Assembly: GCA_905188195.1 (NCBI GenBank)
Contig: CAJJKY010000006.1
Location: forward strand, 45,460 to 109,459
DNA: 64,000 bases
Reading direction: 5' to 3'
Source: Streptococcus parasanguinis
GTDB taxonomy: Bacteria > Bacillota > Bacilli > Lactobacillales > Streptococcaceae
Position 1 is the stretch's first letter. Each line of letters opens with the position of its first letter. A model generated the notes under the pieces. It searched no databases. It saw only the letters and a list, made by a program, of their open reading frames with translations, and was not told the origin of the DNA. A program made the translations under genes and the position numbers. This document shows positions 1 to 9,177 of this stretch, piece by piece.

Positions 1-2960
1 ATCATGGTGATGTTGTCTTCAATAGTCCCCAAGGCCCAGTTGGTCCCTAGTAATCCACCAGACTGAACAGCTTCTTTTAGTTCAATCGAACCTTTAGCAA
101 CGGAGTTTCTGAGAACCCCTTCTTTACCGACTGTGTGGTTATTTCCACCATTTTGAGAGGAATAAACGAGACCTGCAGCTTTGGCTTTATTACCAGTGAT
201 TTCAGCATCAACGTAAGCTTTTTCAACGACACCTTTCCAGTTCTCACCAACAACACCCGCTAGATAGCCACCTTTGTTCCCAGCAGCGTGCAGTTTACCG
301 ATAAAGGCAACGTTGCTGACCTTCCCACTACCAGCAATTTTATTGACAATTCCTGCTACATCATTGTTCCCGACAACACTTCCTGTTACTTTAACATTCT
401 CGACAGTTGCATTATTTTTGATAACACCTGCGATTGGGGCTACTCGATCTGTCCCAGGTAGGTCGATATTGACATTTTCAAGCAAGAGATTCTTAACCGA
501 GCCACCTTCGATGTTCCCAAACAATGGTCTTGTAATGTTATGGATGGCAAATGTATTCCCATCCGTACTTTCCAAAATTCCCTTGAAAGCATTGGTCACA
601 TAGGATTTCCCTGCTGGCTGGACATTAGCCGCATTCATATTGCTACCCAGTTTAAAGGTTCCAGTCGGATTGGCTTGCATGGCTTTTACAAGTTCGTTGA
701 AAGTGTAGTAGATATCACCTTCATGTGCTTTGGGTTTCGCAATATAGTGGACATAGACCTCACTGAACTGGTTGTCCCCAGTCCGTTGGACCAAATCTGG
801 AGCTTTGGCTGTTACTTTGTAGAGGGTCGCGCCATCTACCGTCACTTCTTCGATTTTATCAACGGCTAGTTTCGTGACCTTATTATCATGGGTGGTAACT
901 TTTAAGTAGTATGGCTTCACATCAGACGGTGTTTCAGACAAGAGGCTGCTATCGGTCTCAAGACCTTGGTCATCCACGCTAATCAGACTAGTTTCCTTGA
1001 TGTTTTTGATTTCAACTTTTTTAAGATCAATTCTCAGTGGTTCTTCCTTGAGAACTTCTTCTTCATCCCCATTTCCACGGTCATACACCATGGTCGTTGC
1101 GAGCGTATAATCCTTGTAGTAGTCCAAGTCCGCTAAAGCAGCTGCCAAGTCTGTCTCTGAAAGGGTCAGGGTTTTCACCACTTGATCGCCCTTCTTCAAC
1201 ACCGCCTGGATGGACTTGATGGTCACACCGTCTGGTTTATCCAAATGATAGGTAGCTTTAGCACTGCGCTTCAATTCTTCCTTATCGACCTGGGTCAAGG
1301 TCAAGGTTGGCTTGTCTAATTCCTTTGTCCCTTGTTGAATGATCTGATCTTGCGCTTGTTCTACCACTTCTTCGGAAATTGTAGGAGCATCCGTTGTTTT
1401 GACACCTTTAATGGTCTTGTAGACCTTGGTGATTTTCTTCTTCCCATTTTTACCGGCTTGAGAAACCCTTTCAGTTCCTTTTAGCAAGGTGGCATCTTGT
1501 TCGGTTACCGTCTTAAATGGAATTTCTTCAAAAGCAACTTCCTCTTTTTGGCCTTCAATCGCCTTAGTCCCACGACTAATTTTTTCTGTCACAGGAGCTT
1601 TGACCGTTTCAGTGGTCGTACTGAGAGGCTCTCCAATCTTCTCACCATTGACCGTCTTATAAACACGACGAATCTCCTGGCTACCAGCCTCTCCTTTTTG
1701 AAGGAGGCTTTCTTCATCGGTGTAACGATTGGCGTCCGTTACATACTCTGTTTCATATGGAAGGATTACCGTTTCTGTCTCGGTTACCGTCCCTTCCGTA
1801 ACTTGATAGGTTGGATTCTCCGGTTGAACAGGGGATTCGCCGACATGGCCCTCTTCCTGCGTCCCCTTAGCTTCCACTACACCTGTATAGGTTGGGTTCT
1901 CCGGTTGAATAGGAGCTTCACCGACATGACCTTCTTCTTGTGTCCCCTTAGCCGTTACAACTGGAGAAGGGCTGGGTTGAGGGGTTGGTTGGGCATCTTC
2001 TTTTGTCCCAACAGCAAGAATTTGTGAAACTGGTTCTTTAGTGACCTTGCTTTCAACTACTCTGCGAACTTCTTGTCCATCTACCACACTCACTTCCGTC
2101 AATAGGGTCCGCTCCCCATTTTGGCCAGCAGTCAGCACCTTGGTTTGCCCTTTGGCTAATGTAGGATCAGCTTGTTTGACAGTTTCAAATGGCACAGGCT
2201 CAGCAGAGACTTCCAGGCTTGGTTTTTCAACTTGAGGAAAGGCTGGAGCGACTTCTGGGGTCACACGCGCTTGTGGTTCCACTTGTGGAATCCCTGTACT
2301 TGTTTTGATCGTTCCTTCTACAGAAGGTTTCGTTTCCTGCATAGCCTTTGGCTCTTGTAAGCTCGTCTTTTGGACTGACGGGTAGCGCAAATAACCAATA
2401 TAGTCATAACCGTCAATTTGAATCACGCCATTTGCAAGATCTTTGTTCGATGCGATCGCAAGATCCTGATTATAGGTGCGTAAGACTTGATTTTGTAGGG
2501 CTGCGACTTCAACTGGAAGTAGAAGACTTTGTCCCATGGCTCCAATCAAAAGGACGCCCATAACCTTCTTTCGGTGCTTTTTAGAGAGTAAGAGGACCGC
2601 AAAGGAAGCTGTGGCTAGACTTAACCCAAAAAGAGCGACTTCCTGACTTCCTGTTTGAGGAAGAACCGGCTGAGTTGCTTCCTTCTTCTTATAGACCAGA
2701 TAGAAAGTATCTTCATTTTGATATGCTTCAGGGATTGCATGAATCACCTGTGCTTTTTCTTCAGCGGTTAGCTCTTCTTCTGTCACATATCCTAAGTGCA
2801 CATGAGCAGGTAGAGTCACCTGATCTGCTTTGACAGGACGAGCTCCTAACAAGCTTCCTCCTAATAAAAAGGCTCCAATGGCCACCGGACCAACACCGAC
2901 AGATAATTTCCGAATCGAATATTTGGTCATTTTTTCAAACGTTTGTTTCGCTTTTTTCAT
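1..2960 (-). CDS. M26-type (IgA1 protease/ZmpB-like) surface zinc metalloprotease, C-terminal part outside the window
   Basis: The frame is open from an ATG at 2960 (AGGA about 8 nt upstream) to the left edge, about 986 codons without a stop. Residues 14-18 are YSIRK, followed by a hydrophobic signal region cleaved near residue 45. LPQTG lies at about 100-104 and is followed by hydrophobic segments and basic residues. This N-terminal sorting signal is characteristic of M26 IgA1/Zmp proteases, whose anchor is at the N-terminus. Next come at least three G5-like segments, a short tandem repeat (1806-1952), and GLUG-like repeats towards the left edge. The HExxH catalytic motif expected in the C-terminal third is not in the window, so activity and substrate (IgA1 or another host protein) cannot be decided. 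Family call is firm; subfamily is inferred. Confidence 0.85.
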   Translation of the reverse strand, partial: MKKAKQTFEKMTKYSIRKLSVGVGPVAIGAFLLGGSLLGARPVKADQVTLPAHVHLGYVTEEELTAEEKAQVIHAIPEAYQNEDTFYLVYKKKEATQPVLPQTGSQEVALFGLSLATASFAVLLLSKKHRKKVMGVLLIGAMGQSLLLPVEVAALQNQVLRTYNQDLAIASNKDLANGVIQIDGYDYIGYLRYPSVQKTSLQEPKAMQETKPSVEGTIKTSTGIPQVEPQARVTPEVAPAFPQVEKPSLEVSAEPVPFETVKQADPTLAKGQTKVLTAGQNGERTLLTEVSVVDGQEVRRVVESKVTKEPVSQILAVGTKEDAQPTPQPSPSPVVTAKGTQEEGHVGEAPIQPENPTYTGVVEAKGTQEEGHVGESPVQPENPTYQVTEGTVTETETVILPYETEYVTDANRYTDEESLLQKGEAGSQEIRRVYKTVNGEKIGEPLSTTTETVKAPVTEKISRGTKAIEGQKEEVAFEEIPFKTVTEQDATLLKGTERVSQAGKNGKKKITKVYKTIKGVKTTDAPTISEEVVEQAQDQIIQQGTKELDKPTLTLTQVDKEELKRSAKATYHLDKPDGVTIKSIQAVLKKGDQVVKTLTLSETDLAAALADLDYYKDYTLATTMVYDRGNGDEEEVLKEEPLRIDLKKVEIKNIKETSLISVDDQGLETDSSLLSETPSDVKPYYLKVTTHDNKVTKLAVDKIEEVTVDGATLYKVTAKAPDLVQRTGDNQFSEVYVHYIAKPKAHEGDIYYTFNELVKAMQANPTGTFKLGSNMNAANVQPAGKSYVTNAFKGILESTDGNTFAIHNITRPLFGNIEGGSVKNLLLENVNIDLPGTDRVAPIAGVIKNNATVENVKVTGSVVGNNDVAGIVNKIAGSGKVSNVAFIGKLHAAGNKGGYLAGVVGENWKGVVEKAYVDAEITGNKAKAAGLVYSSQNGGNNHTVGKEGVLRNSVAKGSIELKEAVQSGGLLGTNWALGTIEDNITM
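1806..1952 (-). repeat. Two tandem 27-residue repeats inside the M26 protease
   Basis: Two adjacent units share the core AKGTQEEGHVGE followed by a proline-rich QPENPTY stretch; unit 1 is 1952-1872 and unit 2 begins at 1871. The DNA of the two units differs at synonymous sites, so the duplication is not very recent. Such spacer repeats next to G5 domains vary in number among streptococcal Zmp/IgA proteases. Confidence 0.85.
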
Positions 2961-3074
2961 CCTAAAATTCCTATATAGTAATATTTAACCCTCGAGCAGG
3001 GACCTGATTATTTTTAGAGAGGATGGGATCCTTTCCAGAAATAAGAACCTTCCCGGGATTTTTTACCTTTACCT

Positions 3075-3103
3075 ATCTTATCTTTTTTCTTCTATTTTAG
3101 CAA
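3075..3103 (-). promoter_or_regulatory. Candidate promoter of the M26 protease gene
   Basis: On the minus strand TTGCTA (3103-3098) and TAAGAT (3080-3075) are separated by 17 nt. The resulting 5' leader would be about 110 nt. No other sigma-70-like pair of this quality is visible between the glgA terminator and the start codon. Confidence 0.5.
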
Positions 3104-3155
3104 GCTCTAAAACTCAAAAAAATAAACCGTTTTCTTTATAGGAAGAAAGCAGCAC

Positions 3156-3178
3156 AAAAAACGCCTCGAAAGGCGTTT
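3156..3178 (-). terminator. Intrinsic terminator of the glgBCDA operon
   Basis: The arms AAACGCCT and AGGCGTTT enclose a four-base loop and run into a minus-strand T tract, 16 nt past the glgA stop codon. Confidence 0.9.
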
Positions 3179-3193
3179 GTATTATAGATCTAT

Positions 3194-4621
3194 TTATAAG
3201 GATTGGTACAAATCATTGTATCGTTGACTAGCCGTATCCCATGAGAAGTCACGCGTCATAGCTTGCTCTTGGAGACCATACCAAGCCTGTTTGTCATTGT
3301 AGTAGACAGCCAAGGCTTCATCAACTGCCCAGTTAAACCAATAGCCAGACAAATTATTGAAACTAAAGCCTGTTCCACTTCCATCAACAGCATTAAACGG
3401 TTGAACCGTATCACGAAGTCCGCCGACTTCATGCACCAAAGGAAGAGTTCCATAACGCATGGCCATCATTTGAGAAAGGCCACACGGTTCAAAGCGACTT
3501 GGCATCAAGAAGACATCTGATGCTGCATAGATTTCTTGAGCCAATTGGACATCAAATGTGATATTCGCTGAAAGTTTATCTGGGTAGGCTTGACCAAACC
3601 AAGCAAAGGCATTTTCAAATCCAGGATCTCCTGTACCGAGCAAGACAATCTGAATATCCTTTTGCAAGAGTTGATGCAACTCTTCTACCACCACATCAAA
3701 ACCTTTTTGACGTGTCAAACGAGAGACGATCCCAAACAAAGGAACATCATCGCGAATAGGTAGACCAACACGTTCTTGAAGAGCTCGTTTGCTAGCTGCT
3801 TTACCTGAAAGATCTGAGAGACTGAAGTGATACGTCAAGAGTGGATCCGTTTCAGGATTATACAGATCCGCATCAATCCCGTTAACAATTCCGGTCACCT
3901 TGCCAGACTCCATTCGAAGGATCTGATCCAAGCCACAACCATATTCAGCAGTCATAATCTCATGCGCATAGCTAGGAGAAACGGTTGTTACACGGTCAGC
4001 ATATAGAATACCAGCTTTCATCCAGTTCAGGCAATCATTCCACCGAAGCGTTCCATCTGCATAGCGTTCAAATCCAACTCCGAATAGGTCCCACAACATT
4101 CCTGGGTCGAACTGACCTTGGAATTCCAAATTATGGATAGTCAATACTGTTTTAATTCCATGATAAGCTTGAATCCAACGGTATTTTTCCTTCAGCAAGA
4201 AAGGAATCATCGCCGTATGGTAATCATGGGCATGAAGAACATCTGGAACGAAGTCAACTCGTTCCATCGTTTCTAAGGCCGCGAGCTGGAAGAAGGCAAA
4301 GCGTTCGCCATCATCGAAGTCACCATACACATGTCCTCTAAAGAAATAGTGTTGGTTATCAATAAAGTAAAAGGTGACGCCATCGCGCACAATGCGTTTC
4401 ACACCAACATATTGACTTCTCCAGCCAACCTTGGTCTCAAAATGCAAGATATCTTCAATTTGATCTCCAAACTTAGCCTCTACCATATCATAGTAAGGGA
4501 GGATCACGCGCACATCATGACCACTTTTCGCTAAGGATTTAGGAAGAGCGCCAATAACGTCTCCCAAACCACCTGTTTTAGAAAACGGTGCTCCTTCAGC
4601 TGCAACAAATAATAGTTTCAT
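3194..4621 (-). CDS. glgA: Glycogen synthase (ADP-glucose dependent)
   Basis: GlgA transfers glucosyl units from ADP-glucose to the growing alpha-1,4-glucan (GT5 family, cytoplasmic). The 475 residues match the family length. The N-terminal glycosyltransferase-5 domain starts with KTGGLGDV at about residues 15-22, the ADP-glucose binding loop. The C-terminal GT-B half carries SRFEPCGL near residue 375. The ATG overlaps the glgD stop by one base, so the two are translationally coupled. It is the last gene of glgBCDA; no glycogen phosphorylase gene follows. Confidence 0.97.
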   Translation of the reverse strand: MKLLFVAAEGAPFSKTGGLGDVIGALPKSLAKSGHDVRVILPYYDMVEAKFGDQIEDILHFETKVGWRSQYVGVKRIVRDGVTFYFIDNQHYFFRGHVYGDFDDGERFAFFQLAALETMERVDFVPDVLHAHDYHTAMIPFLLKEKYRWIQAYHGIKTVLTIHNLEFQGQFDPGMLWDLFGVGFERYADGTLRWNDCLNWMKAGILYADRVTTVSPSYAHEIMTAEYGCGLDQILRMESGKVTGIVNGIDADLYNPETDPLLTYHFSLSDLSGKAASKRALQERVGLPIRDDVPLFGIVSRLTRQKGFDVVVEELHQLLQKDIQIVLLGTGDPGFENAFAWFGQAYPDKLSANITFDVQLAQEIYAASDVFLMPSRFEPCGLSQMMAMRYGTLPLVHEVGGLRDTVQPFNAVDGSGTGFSFNNLSGYWFNWAVDEALAVYYNDKQAWYGLQEQAMTRDFSWDTASQRYNDLYQSL

Positions 4622-5757
4622 TAGACAATATCCTCTGTAACAATCGTTCCTTTTTTAACCACGACAGGTGCTTCTTCTGTCCCACGAATCGTCACACCAG
4701 CAGCCACTTCGACACCCTTATCCAGAATGGCATGTTCGACGATTGCATTTTCATGAATCACAACACCAGGGAAGAGAAGACTACTGCGGACCTCTGAACC
4801 TTCATGAAGGCGTACCCGACGGGAAACAACGGAACGTTCAACGGTTCCTTCTACAATACCACCCGAAGCAAATTGAGACGTTTTAATATGTGAAGTCTTG
4901 GAATAATACGTTGGTTCTTCATTCTTCACTTTCGTATACACTTTTTGGTTTGGTGAAAAGAGCTTCATGAATTTTTGGTTTTCCAACATATCCAAGTTTG
5001 CATGGTAGTATGATTCAACTGAATGAATATTGGCTAAGTAACCTGTATATTCAAAGGCAAAAGCATTGTATTCCACCGCCAAATCACGCAAGATATAGCG
5101 CAATTTTTGTGGGTATTCTTTCTTAGCTTCTTCTTCAATTTTTTCAATCAACCAAGGAGTGTCCACAATAAAGACATCTGTTGACATGTTGTAGACTTCG
5201 TCAGGAGACTTGCTGTCAAACAGTTTTTGCTCCGTAACATGGTCTGTCTCATCAATCTGTAGAATCGCATTCACTTCAGAGATATTTTGAGGATGCAACT
5301 TTTTGTAAACAACTGTAATCGGACGGTCAACGCTATTATGCAAGTGGAAAACTTGATTGAGGTCAATATTCATCAAAACATCACAGTTTAAAGCAACTGT
5401 TTGGTTGGAACCAGACCGTTTCAAATAGGTCAATAATTGTTGGTAGTATTCTGGCCCTACCGTTGTATTTTCAACTGGAGTATTATAGATTCCGAGGTAA
5501 TAGTGGCTCAATAAAGTAGACAAGCCCCACTCACGACCTGAACGAATATGGTCAAAGACCGAACTAATATTTTCTTGTTGGAAAATCCCAAAAACACTAC
5601 GAATACCAGCATTCGCAAGACTAGACAACGGGAAGTCAATCAAGCGGTATTTCCCATCAAACGGTAGGGAGGCTACCGGACGATGGCTGGTCAAAGTGGA
5701 CATATCATGATACCCAACTGTATTTCCTAAAATGGCTGAATATTTATCAATCTTCAT
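4621..5757 (-). CDS. glgD: ADP-glucose pyrophosphorylase regulatory subunit GlgD
   Basis: This paralogue of GlgC has the nucleotidyltransferase fold (378 aa) and a C-terminal left-handed beta-helix with hexapeptide periodicity. The catalytic N-terminal GGxGTRL loop seen in GlgC is missing: the equivalent region reads ILGNTVGYHDMS. It is therefore expected to be the non-catalytic partner that modulates GlgC, as established for Firmicute GlgC/GlgD pairs. The start codon lies inside the last codons of glgC (11-nt overlap) and the end overlaps glgA, so the three genes are tightly coupled. Confidence 0.95.
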   Translation of the reverse strand: MKIDKYSAILGNTVGYHDMSTLTSHRPVASLPFDGKYRLIDFPLSSLANAGIRSVFGIFQQENISSVFDHIRSGREWGLSTLLSHYYLGIYNTPVENTTVGPEYYQQLLTYLKRSGSNQTVALNCDVLMNIDLNQVFHLHNSVDRPITVVYKKLHPQNISEVNAILQIDETDHVTEQKLFDSKSPDEVYNMSTDVFIVDTPWLIEKIEEEAKKEYPQKLRYILRDLAVEYNAFAFEYTGYLANIHSVESYYHANLDMLENQKFMKLFSPNQKVYTKVKNEEPTYYSKTSHIKTSQFASGGIVEGTVERSVVSRRVRLHEGSEVRSSLLFPGVVIHENAIVEHAILDKGVEVAAGVTIRGTEEAPVVVKKGTIVTEDIV

Positions 5758-6889
5758 CTGTTGCTACCCCCACTTTTTCATTGTAACCGACAACTTGTAC
5801 TTCCTCTGTTCCATCAATCACGACACCTTCTGCAATGATTGCACCTTCTCCGATAATCGCGCGTTTCACGACAGCTCCTTTACCGATAATGGCATTGCTC
5901 ATCACGACAGCATCTTCAACAACTGCTCCTTCACGAACTTGAGCTTCTGTTGATAAGATGGAGTGTTTGACTGTACCGTCTACCGAACAACCGTCGACGA
6001 CAAGAGAATCTTCGATGTGACCATGTTCTCCAAAGAAGTTTGGTGGTGAAATAAGGTTGCGTGAATAGATTTTCCAGTGACGATCGCGACTATCCAAGGC
6101 ATTATTTGGATCGATATATTCCATATTGGCTTCCCAAAGAGACTCAATCGTACCAACGTCTTTCCAATAACCATTGAATTCATAAGCATAAACACTTTCG
6201 CCTGATTCTAGATACGTTGGAATGACATTTTTACCGAAGTCTGACATATCGATATCACTCTTTTCAGCAGCAACCAACATATTGCGCAGACGAGCCCAGT
6301 CAAAGATGTAAATCCCCATTGAAGCCTTAGTTGATTTTGGTTCAGCTGGTTTTTCTTCAAATTCGACAATCCGATTATTGGCATCTGTATTCATGATTCC
6401 AAAACGGCTTGCTTCCTTCAAAGGTACATCTAGGACTGCAACGGTCAAACTTGCGTTATTATCCTTGTGCGCTTGAAGCATGTCATCATAATCCATCTTG
6501 TAGATGTGGTCCCCAGAAAGAATCAAAACATATTCAGGATTGATGCTGTCGATATAGTCGATGTTTTGGAGGATGGCATGACTAGTTCCTTCGAACCAAC
6601 GATTTCCTTCACTAGCTGAATAAGGTTGGAGAATAGACACACCTGTATTGATTCCATCCAAGCCCCAGCTGGAACCATTCCCAATATGGCTGTTAAGGGC
6701 AAGTGGTTGGTACTGTGTAATCACACCAACATTGTGAATTCCTGAGTTGGCACAGTTTGAGAGAGCAAAATCGATAATCCGATAGCGCCCACCAAATTGA
6801 ACCGCAGGTTTCGCGATGTTTTTGGTTAATTTTCCAAGACGTGTTCCTTGCCCACCGGCAAGAATTAAAGCGAGCATTTCATTCTTCAT
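5747..6889 (-). CDS. glgC: Glucose-1-phosphate adenylyltransferase, catalytic subunit
   Basis: GlgC makes ADP-glucose and pyrophosphate from ATP and glucose-1-phosphate, the committed step of glycogen synthesis. The 380-residue protein has the GGQGTRL nucleotide loop at about 12-18, KPAVQFGG shortly after, and a C-terminal beta-helix. AGGAAG precedes the ATG. It lies 50 nt after glgB and overlaps glgD by 11 nt, so it should be co-transcribed from the glgB promoter under CcpA control. Confidence 0.97.
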   Translation of the reverse strand: MKNEMLALILAGGQGTRLGKLTKNIAKPAVQFGGRYRIIDFALSNCANSGIHNVGVITQYQPLALNSHIGNGSSWGLDGINTGVSILQPYSASEGNRWFEGTSHAILQNIDYIDSINPEYVLILSGDHIYKMDYDDMLQAHKDNNASLTVAVLDVPLKEASRFGIMNTDANNRIVEFEEKPAEPKSTKASMGIYIFDWARLRNMLVAAEKSDIDMSDFGKNVIPTYLESGESVYAYEFNGYWKDVGTIESLWEANMEYIDPNNALDSRDRHWKIYSRNLISPPNFFGEHGHIEDSLVVDGCSVDGTVKHSILSTEAQVREGAVVEDAVVMSNAIIGKGAVVKRAIIGEGAIIAEGVVIDGTEEVQVVGYNEKVGVATDED

Positions 6890-6939
6890 TGACTACTTCC
6901 TCTTTTTAAAGCTTGGACTCCCTTAGAGTCAACCGATCA

Positions 6940-8847
6940 TCATTTTTTATCTGATGTTTTAGATTTCGTTTTGCGAACCTTCCGTTTCACCTTCCAAATG
7001 CTAGCCCCTAAAGCCGGCAAAGTAAAGGTCAAAGTTTGTTCATAATCCTTCCACAGTCCATCTTGAGACTGAACTGTCGGATTGTGCTCTTTCCAGACAC
7101 CTCCCCATTCTTCTAATTCTGTATTCCAAATTTCTTCATAGACCGCTGATACAGGCACACCAATCGTAAAGTCCTTGCGTTCTACTGGTGCCATATTGAA
7201 GACGCAAACCAAAAGATCGCCTTTACGATTTTTCCGGATCATAGACAAGACGCTCTGATCCCGGTTATCTGCATCAATAATCTCTAAGCCATCAAAGCTA
7301 TCATCAATCTCCCACAATTCCTTGTGTTCTTTGTAGAAATGATTGAGCTGAGAAGTGAAAAGACGCATCTTAGCATTCATTTCATCCTCTAGATTGCCCC
7401 ATTCCAGTTGCTCTTCTGACTTCCATTCCAAAAATTGACCAAATTCTGAACCCATAAAGAGTAATTTCTTACCTGGATGGCAAATCTGATAGGTCAAGAG
7501 GTTACGGAGTCCAGCAAATTGATTGTAACGATCTCCCCACATCTTATGCATCAAACTCTTCTTACCATGCACCACTTCATCGTGTGAAAATGGTAGTAAG
7601 AAGTTTTCAGAAAATGCATACATGAAACTAAAGGTTACCAGGTTAAAGTCAAATTTCCGGTAGACGGGATCTTCTTCGTAGAATCGAAGGATATCATTCA
7701 TCCACCCCATATTCCATTTATAGTCAAAGCCAAGTCCACCTTCTTCTTCAGGACCCGTGATCTTTTGACCAGCAGAACTTTCTTCTGCAATCATCATGAC
7801 ATCTGGGTGTTCGTTCTTGATAATCGCATTCAACCGTCTAAGGAAATTAACGCCTTCGTAGTTGAGGTTTCCACCATCAATATTTGGTGTCCATGGACCA
7901 CTATCGTAGTCAAGATAGAGCATATTGCTCACAGCATCGACCCGAATCCCATCTAAATGATAGGTATCAATCCAAAACTTCAAACTAGAAATCAAGAATG
8001 ACTGGACTTGATTCTTTCCTAAGTCGAAGTTCAAGGCTCCCCATCCGTAGTTATGGGCACGATGTTCATCCTGGTATTCAAAGGTTGGTGTTCCATCATA
8101 ATAAGCCAAGGCATCATCATTGATGATGAAATGTCCTGGCACCCAATCCACGATCACTCCGATATTGTTGAGGTGGCATTCTTCCACAAAATCTTGAAAC
8201 TCTTCTGGACTACCATAAGTCTGCTCGAGTGCAAAATACCCCATGAGCTGATAGCCCCAACTCAAGCCCAATGGATGGGCCATCACTGGCATAAATTCCA
8301 CGTGGGTGTAGTTCATCTCCACCAAATATGGAATCAATTCTTCTTTTAGTTGTTTGAAGGTATAGGAACTGTGATCCTCATTACGTTTCCAAGATCCTGC
8401 GTGAACCTCATAAATATTAACAGGTCGTTCCTTAAAACCAAGTTTTTTACGGCGTGCTCTCCAGAGACCATCTTTCCAGTTTTTCTCTGGAATCGTCTTA
8501 ATAATAGATCCTGTATTGGGTCTCTTTTCCATCCATAACGCTAGAGGATCAATTTTTTGAACCTGATGACCATTTTGTCGTGTCACTAAGTACTTGTAAA
8601 TATCTCCCTCTTTTGCATCGGAACAGAAGACTTCCCAGACGCCTCCTTCATTACGAACCATTGGAATTTTATGAGCTTCCCAATCAGTGAAATCACCAAT
8701 CAGATCCACAGCCTGAGCATTGGGAGCCCAAACGCGGAAGGTAAAGCCTTCTTGTTCTCCCCTTGTTTCCTTGTGAGCTCCTAAGTACTCTTGAAGATGG
8801 AAATTATCCCCTCTTCCAAATGTCCATAAGTCTGTGCTTCTATCCAT
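6940..8847 (-). CDS. glgB: 1,4-alpha-glucan branching enzyme
   Basis: GlgB (GH13) introduces alpha-1,6 branches into glycogen. The 635-residue protein has an N-terminal CBM48-like domain (about 30-110), the TIM-barrel with IRVDAVS (nucleophile Asp about 304), IAEESS (acid/base Glu about 355) and SHDEVVHGK, then a C-terminal all-beta domain. The tail after about residue 615 is Lys/Thr/Ser-rich and looks unstructured. It is first in the glg operon, with AAAGAGGTGAG as ribosome binding site and a promoter plus cre immediately upstream. Confidence 0.97.
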   Translation of the reverse strand: MDRSTDLWTFGRGDNFHLQEYLGAHKETRGEQEGFTFRVWAPNAQAVDLIGDFTDWEAHKIPMVRNEGGVWEVFCSDAKEGDIYKYLVTRQNGHQVQKIDPLALWMEKRPNTGSIIKTIPEKNWKDGLWRARRKKLGFKERPVNIYEVHAGSWKRNEDHSSYTFKQLKEELIPYLVEMNYTHVEFMPVMAHPLGLSWGYQLMGYFALEQTYGSPEEFQDFVEECHLNNIGVIVDWVPGHFIINDDALAYYDGTPTFEYQDEHRAHNYGWGALNFDLGKNQVQSFLISSLKFWIDTYHLDGIRVDAVSNMLYLDYDSGPWTPNIDGGNLNYEGVNFLRRLNAIIKNEHPDVMMIAEESSAGQKITGPEEEGGLGFDYKWNMGWMNDILRFYEEDPVYRKFDFNLVTFSFMYAFSENFLLPFSHDEVVHGKKSLMHKMWGDRYNQFAGLRNLLTYQICHPGKKLLFMGSEFGQFLEWKSEEQLEWGNLEDEMNAKMRLFTSQLNHFYKEHKELWEIDDSFDGLEIIDADNRDQSVLSMIRKNRKGDLLVCVFNMAPVERKDFTIGVPVSAVYEEIWNTELEEWGGVWKEHNPTVQSQDGLWKDYEQTLTFTLPALGASIWKVKRKVRKTKSKTSDKK

Positions 8848-8868
8848 ATACTCACCTCTTTATTTTTT

Positions 8869-8882
8869 TGAAAGCGTTTTCT
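8869..8882. promoter_or_regulatory. CcpA binding site (cre) of the glg operon
   Basis: TGAAAGCGTTTTCT matches every position of the degenerate cre consensus TGNAANCGNWNNCW. It lies just downstream of the predicted transcription start of glgB, a position where CcpA usually blocks transcription. Glycogen genes would thus be repressed under rapid glucose growth. Confidence 0.8.
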
Positions 8883-8892
8883 AGTTGTTTTT

Positions 8893-8921
8893 ATTTTACT
8901 ATAAAATCACTTAATTTTCAA
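8893..8921 (-). promoter_or_regulatory. glgBCDA promoter
   Basis: Minus-strand TTGAAA (8921-8916) and TAAAAT (8898-8893) have a 17-nt spacer. Transcription should begin near 8886, four bases before the cre. Confidence 0.75.
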
Positions 8922-9135
8922 GTTGATTCCTGTAAAATCATGTAAATTTATCAGGAAAAGTTTTTCCATTTTCTTTCCCGAACCTTTTACTTCATTCCTT
9001 CGCTTTCCTCCTAATCTTACTTACGATTATACTATATATACGAGGAAAATTAAACAAAAAACCGAACATTTAAATCACTATTTTTATTACTAACTAGTTT
9101 ATTACGAATAAAATGAACATTTTTATGTACAATGT
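8922..9135. other. Non-coding stretch between ptsI terminator and glgB promoter
   Basis: AT-rich and without a convincing gene. On the minus strand a TATAAT near 9028-9023 lacks a good -35. An AGGAGG near 9008 is followed only by a two-codon frame, and a 20-codon frame from 8969 has no proper ribosome binding site. A second, distal glgB promoter is possible but unproven. Confidence 0.4.
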
Positions 9136-9168
9136 AAAAAAAGACTAAGACAAATTTGTCTTAGTCTT
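9136..9168 (-). terminator. Terminator of ptsHI
   Basis: A 14-bp perfect inverted repeat (AAGACTAAGACAAA and its complement) is followed on the minus strand by a T tract. It begins 10 nt after the ptsI stop codon. Confidence 0.9.
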
Positions 9169-9177
9169 GATCGACTC

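Noticed and set aside
1497..2027. 176-codon open frame on the + strand
   Set aside because: Antisense to the M26 protease and without a ribosome binding site. Its Arg/Leu/Phe-rich composition is that of a shadow frame.
9058..9070. PurR-box-like AAAACCGAACATT upstream of glgB
   Set aside because: Single box, wrong orientation and about 170 bp from the glgB promoter; PurR boxes normally act in pairs at purine genes.
9103..9110. Exact com-box TACGAATA on the + strand between glgB and ptsI
   Set aside because: No gene follows on that strand, only the 3' end of ptsI in antisense. An AT-rich octamer is expected a few times by chance in 64 kb.
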